Shown here piece by piece: positions 58,688 to 64,000 of a stretch of DNA of 64,000 nt. Position numbers and translations under genes: made by a program. Within the stretch, counting starts at the first letter, position 1. Each line of letters begins with the position of its first letter. The DNA is from an uncultured Marvinbryantia sp. GTDB taxonomy: Bacteria; Bacillota; Clostridia; Lachnospirales; Lachnospiraceae. Under the pieces are notes generated by a model. That model was not told the DNA's origin. It saw nothing but the letters and a program-made list of their open reading frames with translations, and did no database searches. The stretch covers positions 82,757 to 146,756 of the forward strand of contig NZ_CAJKOX010000004.1 of assembly GCF_905201705.1 (NCBI RefSeq). Reading direction: 5' to 3'.

Positions 58688-60088
58688 TTACTCCGCAACG
58701 CGCGCTGCGCCCTGTCGGAGTATTTTATTGAATCGTGTCATAAATACTGTCGTTGTGACGGTCGCCGCCAGAATGTCACTGACCGGCTCTGCAAGAAAGA
58801 CCGCAAATACCTTATCCTGCAACAGCATCGGCAGGATAAAGATAAGCGGGATCAGCAAAATGAGCTTTCGCAGGCAGGCAAGCAGCAGACTGATCTTTGC
58901 CTGTCCAAGCGCCATAAAGCTCTGCTGGCAGCACATTTGAAAGCCGTTGGAGAAAATCCCCGCCATGTAAATGCGCATCGCCCAGGTGGCATAGGAAACC
59001 AGCTCTGCATCCCCGGTAAAAATTCCGGCAAAAATCTGCGGCGCCAGCATCAGCGCTGCCCAGAACAAAATCGTGAAGGTTATGCACACGCGAAACTGCA
59101 GGAAGAACGCTTTTTTGACACGCTCCGTTTTTCCGGCACCGAAATTATAGCTGATGATCGGCTGTCCGCCCTGACAGATGCCCTGTACCGGCATACTGAC
59201 AAGCTGGCTTACACTGTTGATGATCGTCATCGCACCGACCGCCAGGTCGCCGCCGTAACGCGACAGGCTGGAGGTAAAACTGATAGATAAAAGGCTCTCC
59301 GTGGACAACATAACAAAGGTAGAAACGCCCAGCGCAAGACACGGACCGATGATCCCCGGGATCAGCTTCATATTGCGCTTTCTCAAATGAAGGGTGGTCT
59401 GACTGCCCGTCAGGAATCGCAGGATCCACACCGCGCCGACCGCCTGGCTGAGAACGGTGGCGAGGGCCGCCCCCTGCACGCCCATTCCAAAAACAAAAAT
59501 AAAAATCGGATCCAGAATAATATTAATAACAGCGCCGATCACAGTTGTCATCATGCTGATCTTCGCAAAGCCCTGCGTAGTAATGAACGGGTTCATGCCC
59601 ATCACGATCAGCACAAAGACACTGCCCAATATATAAATCCGCGCATAGGAAACGGCATACGGCAGGGTAACATCGCTGGCGCCGAAAAGGCGCAGCAGCC
59701 CCGGCGCGCCCACATAGAATGCGGCTGTCAGGACCACGGCAATCGCAATCAGCAGCGCAAAGCAGTTGCCGACGATCTTTTCTGCCGTCTCGTTATCTTT
59801 TTGTCCCATAGCGATTGCAGCGCGCGGCGCGCCGCCGGAACCGCAGAGCATTGCACAAGCGTTAATGAGCATCAGTATCGGCATAAACAGTCCGACACCT
59901 GTGAGCGCGGACGCCCCGATCTCCGGGATATGCCCGATATAAATGCGGTCCACGATGTTATACAGCAGATTGATGATCTGCGCCACCACCGCCGGAACCG
60001 CAAGCTGTGCGAGCAGCTTCCCGATGCTGCCGCTGCCCATATCCTGTTTCTGTGTTTTTTCCGTATGCTCCTCTGATTTCAAGCTCAT
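58688..60088 (-). CDS. MATE family efflux transporter (second)
   Basis: The 466-residue protein has 12 hydrophobic segments and the MATE pattern SIGKLLAQLAVPAVVAQIIN, then LLYNIVDRIYIGHIPEIGA near residue 45, and a second-half QGICQGGQPIISYNFGAG near residue 290. It differs clearly from the MATE at 39.7 kb. Substrate unknown. ATG 60088 with GAGGGAG upstream is chosen over GTG at 60112. It is downstream of the epimerase gene on the same strand, with 90 bases between them. Confidence 0.92.
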   Translation of the reverse strand: MSLKSEEHTEKTQKQDMGSGSIGKLLAQLAVPAVVAQIINLLYNIVDRIYIGHIPEIGASALTGVGLFMPILMLINACAMLCGSGGAPRAAIAMGQKDNETAEKIVGNCFALLIAIAVVLTAAFYVGAPGLLRLFGASDVTLPYAVSYARIYILGSVFVLIVMGMNPFITTQGFAKISMMTTVIGAVINIILDPIFIFVFGMGVQGAALATVLSQAVGAVWILRFLTGSQTTLHLRKRNMKLIPGIIGPCLALGVSTFVMLSTESLLSISFTSSLSRYGGDLAVGAMTIINSVSQLVSMPVQGICQGGQPIISYNFGAGKTERVKKAFFLQFRVCITFTILFWAALMLAPQIFAGIFTGDAELVSYATWAMRIYMAGIFSNGFQMCCQQSFMALGQAKISLLLACLRKLILLIPLIFILPMLLQDKVFAVFLAEPVSDILAATVTTTVFMTRFNKILRQGAARVAE

Positions 60089-60177
60089 AATAGTTTCACT
60101 CCCTCTTTCCACACCTTAACTATTATAAACTCGCGCACTTCTTTCGTCTACGGGAGAATCCTAAAAAATATATAAAA

Positions 60178-61197
60178 TCACGCGATCTTCCCGCTCTTAC
60201 GCAGCCATTCCACCTCATCGTGGATGGTTTCCTGGTAGGAGCGCGTCGTATAGCCAAGCTCCTGCTGTGCCCGCGAGCAGTCGAAGGCATTGTTGCGCGC
60301 CAGATTGTAAACGGAAAAGGTTGTCATCAGCGGGCGTTTGCCGCTGCGCTTCGCCTTCTTCTCCAAAAGCCCCGCCATAAAATTTGCCGCACTGCACGGA
60401 AGAAAAAGCTTCATTTTTTTGCAGCCGCTCTCCTCAGATAAGATTCTGGCAAAATCCTTAAAGGTAACCTCCTCGTTGCCAAGAATGTAGCAGCTTCCTT
60501 TTCTGCCCTTGTCCGCCGCCAGAATGGTCCCGTGCGCAAGGTCGCGCACATCGCAGAGATTAAAGGAACCGTCGATGCCTGCCGGCATTTCTCCGTTGAT
60601 AATCTGGATCACGGTCTTCGTTGTCTCTCCGACAGCAAAATCCTCCGGTCCGAGAATGCCGCTCGGATGAACGACGCAGGCATTCAGTCCCTGTTTTTCC
60701 ACAGCATCCAGCACCTTCTGCGTGGCGATCGCCTTCGACTGGCTGTAACAGCCAAGCACCTTTTCCGGCTCAAAACGGCTCACCTCTTTAATCCGCAGCC
60801 CCTTCGGCAGCTCCGGGATCGCGCCGGTGCTGCTGCAGTACACCAGCTTTCTGCACTCCTTATGCTCCAGGCAGAGATCAATGATATTCTGCGTGCCGCC
60901 CACATTGACATCCATCACCTTCTGACTGTAATCCGGGTTTACCGTAACAATGCTGGCAATGTGGAGCACGATCGTCTCCGTCCCCTCCGGCACCGTAAAA
61001 AACCGCTGAAGCGATTCCCTGTCACACAGGTCGCCCTCCACGATTTCCGCTTCCGCCGGGACGTACACCTTCGCTTTATCATTCGGCAGTACAAACGCCC
61101 GCACCCTGTCGCCGCGCGCGATCAGCTCCCTGCAGATGGTTCCGCCCAAAAATCCTGCCGCTCCGGTTACTAAATACATTTTCTCTTTCATTTTCAT
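60178..61197 (-). CDS. NAD-dependent epimerase/dehydratase (extended SDR family)
   Basis: The 339-residue protein has the Rossmann nucleotide motif VTGAAGFLGG near residue 10, the EGDLCDRESL and LHIASIVTVNPDYS segments, and the SDR catalytic YSQSK near residue 152 with a serine motif YCSSTGAIPE. The C-terminal half binds substrate. Relatives act on nucleotide sugars, steroids or flavonoid-like ketones, and the substrate cannot be fixed here. The start is ATG 61197 (or 61191) after AAGGAAGG. It lies divergent from the two-component system. Confidence 0.87.
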   Translation of the reverse strand: MKMKEKMYLVTGAAGFLGGTICRELIARGDRVRAFVLPNDKAKVYVPAEAEIVEGDLCDRESLQRFFTVPEGTETIVLHIASIVTVNPDYSQKVMDVNVGGTQNIIDLCLEHKECRKLVYCSSTGAIPELPKGLRIKEVSRFEPEKVLGCYSQSKAIATQKVLDAVEKQGLNACVVHPSGILGPEDFAVGETTKTVIQIINGEMPAGIDGSFNLCDVRDLAHGTILAADKGRKGSCYILGNEEVTFKDFARILSEESGCKKMKLFLPCSAANFMAGLLEKKAKRSGKRPLMTTFSVYNLARNNAFDCSRAQQELGYTTRSYQETIHDEVEWLRKSGKIA

Positions 61198-61380
61198 ATA
61201 CCTTCCTTTTTCCTTATTTGCTCCCGGCTCCTGGCCGGTGTCTGCCTTTCTTTTCAACTGACAAACGCATTCTAAACCGGAAAGGTTAAACGAAAGTAAA
61301 AATAGCTGCTGTTTTTCAAAAAATATTGTATAATGAAATTAATAAACTGTCCGATAACTGGATTTTGCAGGAGGTTTTCA

Positions 61381-62061
61381 ATGCTCACCATCTTAATCGT
61401 GGAGGATGACGCCGCGGTCCGTCTTCTGACGAAAACCCGGCTTTCCTCGAAATATCATATATTAGAAGCAGAAAACGGCGCGAAAGGTCTGGACGTGCTG
61501 GACCACCACCACGTCGATCTGATCATCGCAGATATCATGATGCCGAAAATGGACGGCTACGAATTTGTGCGCGCGCTGCGCGAAAGCTCCATGGACATTC
61601 CGGTCATCATGCTCACCGCAATGAATACCTTTGCGCACAAAAAGGAAGGCTACGCCAGCGGCATCGACGATTACATGACGAAGCCGATCCAGTATGAGGA
61701 GCTGGAGTGGCACATTGAGGCGCTGCTTCGGCGCGCACGGATCGCAAACGACAATAAAATCACCGTCGGCTCTCTGGTGGTCGACCGCGATTCCATGTCT
61801 GCCAAATACGAAGGGACGGACATTCCTCTCACGGCCAGGGAATTTGAGCTGCTCTATAAATTTCTCTCCTACCCGGATGTGGTCTTTACCAAGCAGCAGC
61901 TTATGGACGAACTGTGGGGCTACGACACCGAAACGGATTACAATACCATCAAAACCTATGTCAGCCGCCTGCGCAGCAAATTCAGTCACTGCCCGGAATT
62001 TGAGCTGGTCGCACTCCGCGGGCTTGGCTACAAGGCAATCATTCACAGGGAGGGGAACTGA
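61381..62061 (+). CDS. OmpR/PhoB-type response regulator
   Basis: The 226-residue protein has a receiver domain (acidic pair D9/D10, phosphorylated D51 in LIIADIMMPKMDGYEF, T near 79, K near 101 in DDYMTKPIQ) and a C-terminal winged helix (residues about 130-226: LVVDRDSMSAKYEGTDIPLT, then TAREFELLYKFLSYPDVVFT and YVSRLRSKF). ATG 61381 follows CAGGAGG. The kinase gene begins one base after its stop, so they are one operon. The regulon is unknown. Confidence 0.94.
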   Translation: MLTILIVEDDAAVRLLTKTRLSSKYHILEAENGAKGLDVLDHHHVDLIIADIMMPKMDGYEFVRALRESSMDIPVIMLTAMNTFAHKKEGYASGIDDYMTKPIQYEELEWHIEALLRRARIANDNKITVGSLVVDRDSMSAKYEGTDIPLTAREFELLYKFLSYPDVVFTKQQLMDELWGYDTETDYNTIKTYVSRLRSKFSHCPEFELVALRGLGYKAIIHREGN

Positions 62062-62062
62062 T

Positions 62063-63148
62063 ATGAAAGCGCTTTTTACACGCAAAGCAACCGCTCCGGC
62101 AGTACAGCCGGACGGAGCATCCGGACAGCCCTATAAAATAAAACTCCTGCAGGCGCGGTGGATTTTTTATCTGTCCGCTGCGGTCGTGATCGGCAGCATT
62201 ATGTCCTTCGGTCTGATCACCTTTTTATTTTTCGACCTGGACAGGCAATCCGCGATCTTTATGCTCGGTATGATTCTTCCAATGACATTTTTAGTCATAA
62301 TATGTCTAAACTTTATTTTAAAGGCAATGGAAAAACGAATTTCCCGGCTGCTGTTCGCGATCAAAGAGGTTTCAAACGGCAATCTGGACGTGGTCATCGA
62401 CACAAAAGGCGCTGAGGAATATAAAGAAATTTATGAGAGCTTCAACCTTATGGTGAAGGAGCTGCGTGTTACAAAAGAAGAAATGCAGAGCTTTGTCAAC
62501 GAGCTGGCGCATGAATTCAAAACGCCGATCACCTCCATCAGCGGCTTTGCCGACTACCTGTATCAGACCGGCGATACGATTGAGACAGCGGAGCGGATGC
62601 AGTTTTTGAAGCTGATCTCCGACCAGTCCCAGCGCCTTGCCAGCCTCTCCCAGAATACATTGCTGCTCTCTAAGCTGGAAGCGTGCCAGATCGTCACCGA
62701 AAAGGAAACCTTTGCGCTCGGCGAACAGATCAAGCAGTGTGTCATTCTTCTGCTGCGTCCGTTTGAGCAGAAGCACATCACCGTGGACATCCCGGAGGAT
62801 TTCGACTTCGATTACTGCGGAAATAAAGAACTGATGGAGCAGATCTGGATCAATCTGCTGAATAATGCGCTGAAATTTACACCGGAGGGCGGCACCGTCA
62901 CTGTCGGCTGTAAAAAAACCGCCTCCGCGCTGGAAATTTCCGTGGCAGACACGGGCGTTGGAATGGATGAAGAAACACAGGAAAAAATATTTGATAAATA
63001 CTATCAGAACGACACCACCAGCCTCACAAAAGGAAACGGCATCGGTCTGTCTATCGTGCGCCGGATCGTGGAGCTCTGCTGCGGCAGCATCGCTGTGGAA
63101 AGCCAGCCCGGATACGGGAGTACCTTCACGGTAACACTGCCCTGTTAG
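62063..63148 (+). CDS. Sensor histidine kinase
   Basis: The 361-residue membrane kinase has two membrane segments (about residues 32-56 and 64-88) with only a few residues between them, a HAMP-like linker (about 90-140), the H-box ELAHEFKTPITSISGF with phosphorylated H150, and the ATPase part with N box WINLLNNALKFTP near 273, G1 VADTGVGMD near 305 and G2 GNGIGLSIVRRIV near 332. The very short outside loop suggests sensing within the membrane, as in intramembrane-sensing kinases. ATG 62063 follows AGGGAGG. Confidence 0.93.
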   Translation: MKALFTRKATAPAVQPDGASGQPYKIKLLQARWIFYLSAAVVIGSIMSFGLITFLFFDLDRQSAIFMLGMILPMTFLVIICLNFILKAMEKRISRLLFAIKEVSNGNLDVVIDTKGAEEYKEIYESFNLMVKELRVTKEEMQSFVNELAHEFKTPITSISGFADYLYQTGDTIETAERMQFLKLISDQSQRLASLSQNTLLLSKLEACQIVTEKETFALGEQIKQCVILLLRPFEQKHITVDIPEDFDFDYCGNKELMEQIWINLLNNALKFTPEGGTVTVGCKKTASALEISVADTGVGMDEETQEKIFDKYYQNDTTSLTKGNGIGLSIVRRIVELCCGSIAVESQPGYGSTFTVTLPC

Positions 63149-63203
63149 ATACTCTGTCAAGTATCATGCCGACAAACATATGGCTTCAAAAGATATACAA
63201 AAA

Positions 63204-63227
63204 GCACCGTACTTACGGTGCTTTTTT
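63204..63227 (+). terminator. Terminator of the two-component operon
   Basis: GCACCGT, a short loop, ACGGTGC, then TTTTTT. The A run before the stem makes it active in both directions, also ending the rRNA/tRNA transcript on the minus strand. Confidence 0.9.
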
Positions 63228-63230
63228 GAG

Positions 63231-63302
63231 AGGCGCAGACCGGATTTGAACCGGTGAGTCGAGGTGTTGCAGACCTATGCCTTACCACTTGGCTACTGCG
63301 CC
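63231..63302 (-). tRNA. tRNA-Cys (GCA)
   Basis: A complete 72-base cloverleaf on the minus strand: acceptor GGCGCAG/CTGCGCC, anticodon loop CTGCAAC with anticodon GCA, T arm CCGGTTCAAATCCGG, discriminator T. CCA not encoded. Confidence 0.96.
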
Positions 63303-63409
63303 ATATTTTATTTTAGTATATGCAGCGACTGTCTTATTGATACGCATTCTTAAAACTGCCACCTTATATATTCTAACAAAACATTTTGATTTTGTCAATC
63401 GTTTTGTAA

Positions 63410-63481
63410 TGACTCCAAGGGGATTTGAACCCCTGTTACCGCCGTGAAAGGGCGGTGTCTTAACCGCTTGACCATGGAGCC
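63410..63481 (-). tRNA. tRNA-Glu (TTC)
   Basis: A complete 72-base cloverleaf on the minus strand: acceptor GGCTCCA/TGGAGTC (one G-U), anticodon stem CCGCC/GGCGG around CTTTCAC with anticodon TTC, T arm AGGGGTTCAAATCCCCT, discriminator A. CCA not encoded. Confidence 0.96.
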
Positions 63482-63550
63482 TTCTCTTCTTTTTAAAAAA
63501 GAAACACCTCATGACAGCTCCGCGCCTTACGGCTGACATTTGGTGTTTAA

Positions 63551-63622
63551 CTCCCCGAGTTGGGCTCGAACCAACAACCCTTCGGTTAACAGCCGAATGC
63601 TCTACCATTGAGCTATCGAGGA
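63551..63622 (-). tRNA. tRNA-Asn (GTT)
   Basis: A complete 72-base cloverleaf on the minus strand: acceptor TCCTCGA/TCGGGGA, anticodon stem TCGGC/GCCGA around TGTTAAC with anticodon GTT, T arm TTGGTTCGAGCCCAA, discriminator G. CCA not encoded. Confidence 0.96.
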
Positions 63623-63740
63623 CCATCTTCTGATGATACTTCCCTTTCCTGGGCCATGTACCTTCAAAACCGCACAGGAACCACAATCCATATCTTTTAC
63701 ATTCCGTCTTTACCCGTAACCTTCCGCCTTTCGGCTTTTT

Positions 63741-64000
<260 letters not shown>

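Noticed and set aside
63623..63740. 5S rRNA between 23S and tRNA-Asn
   Set aside because: The length would almost fit, but the sequence has none of the conserved 5S segments and is an AT-rich spacer.

Overview
The window reads as a chromosomal segment of a spore-forming, strictly anaerobic Firmicute, most likely a Lachnospiraceae (Clostridium cluster XIVa) species of medium GC content. Supporting this are the engulfment genes spoIID and spoIIQ, an EpsC-type serine acetyltransferase, DUF3794/LysM and DUF1002 proteins, a HydE hydrogenase maturase, rubrerythrins, feoAAB, an MEP-pathway kinase (ispE), tRNAs without encoded CCA, and strong AGGAGG Shine-Dalgarno sites. No transposase, integrase, prophage block or CRISPR array was seen.

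Layout. 1-2.3 kb: oligopeptide ABC transporter (solute-binding protein, then a permease cut by the window edge). 2.4-7.7 kb: LysR and GntR regulators, ispE, a LysM/DUF3794 spore-type protein whose ribosome site lies inside a terminator-like hairpin, DUF3877 and a glyoxalase-fold protein. 7.7-11.8 kb: M18 aminopeptidase, rarA, divergent M42 peptidase. 11.8-14.8 kb: copper efflux ATPase with a C-terminal chaperone domain and its CsoR repressor, with operators placed exactly on the promoter. 14.8-19.1 kb: a PrcB-like lipoprotein, a redox operon (TlpA-like, tiny CXXC membrane protein, polyferredoxin), and an azlCD operon with an orphan binding protein. 19.2-25.4 kb: Rpn nuclease remnant, plsC, then ddl-murF-DUF1002. 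25.5-28.5 kb: aminotransferase, cysE, tRNA-Phe and tRNA-Gly.

28.5-34 kb: sporulation and envelope genes (spoIIQ-like, spoIID, amidase, GH18) plus a rubrerythrin. 34.2-38.7 kb: mecA and the ferrous iron operon feoA-feoA-feoB-Cys-rich protein, divergent from a DtxR/IdeR-type regulator with palindromic operators. 38.7-43.3 kb: YitT, MATE, AraC, then perR and reverse rubrerythrin, each with a near-consensus promoter followed by the same 7-1-7 palindrome. 43.4-48 kb: MacAB-like efflux system and L-asparaginase. 48-55.9 kb: GNAT, ECF S component, TelA/XpaC pair with 11-residue repeats, haemolysin III, GIY-YIG, DegV, HydE, flavin reductase.

56.0-58.7 kb is the most accessory-looking patch. It is visibly AT-rich and carries an ATPase gene overlapping a partner with a PD-(D/E)XK-like pattern, next to a truncated XRE regulator; it is a candidate defence or toxin-like module. 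58.7-63.2 kb: a second MATE, an NAD-dependent epimerase and a two-component system. 63.2-64 kb: tRNA-Cys, tRNA-Glu, tRNA-Asn and the 3' end of a 23S rRNA gene, all on the minus strand, with no 5S gene between 23S and the tRNAs.

A dispersed two-hairpin repeat occurs near 10.4 and 39.7 kb, with a shortened form near 34.0 kb. Functional calls come from reading the sequence without database searches; start codons were chosen from Shine-Dalgarno spacing and family-typical N termini.
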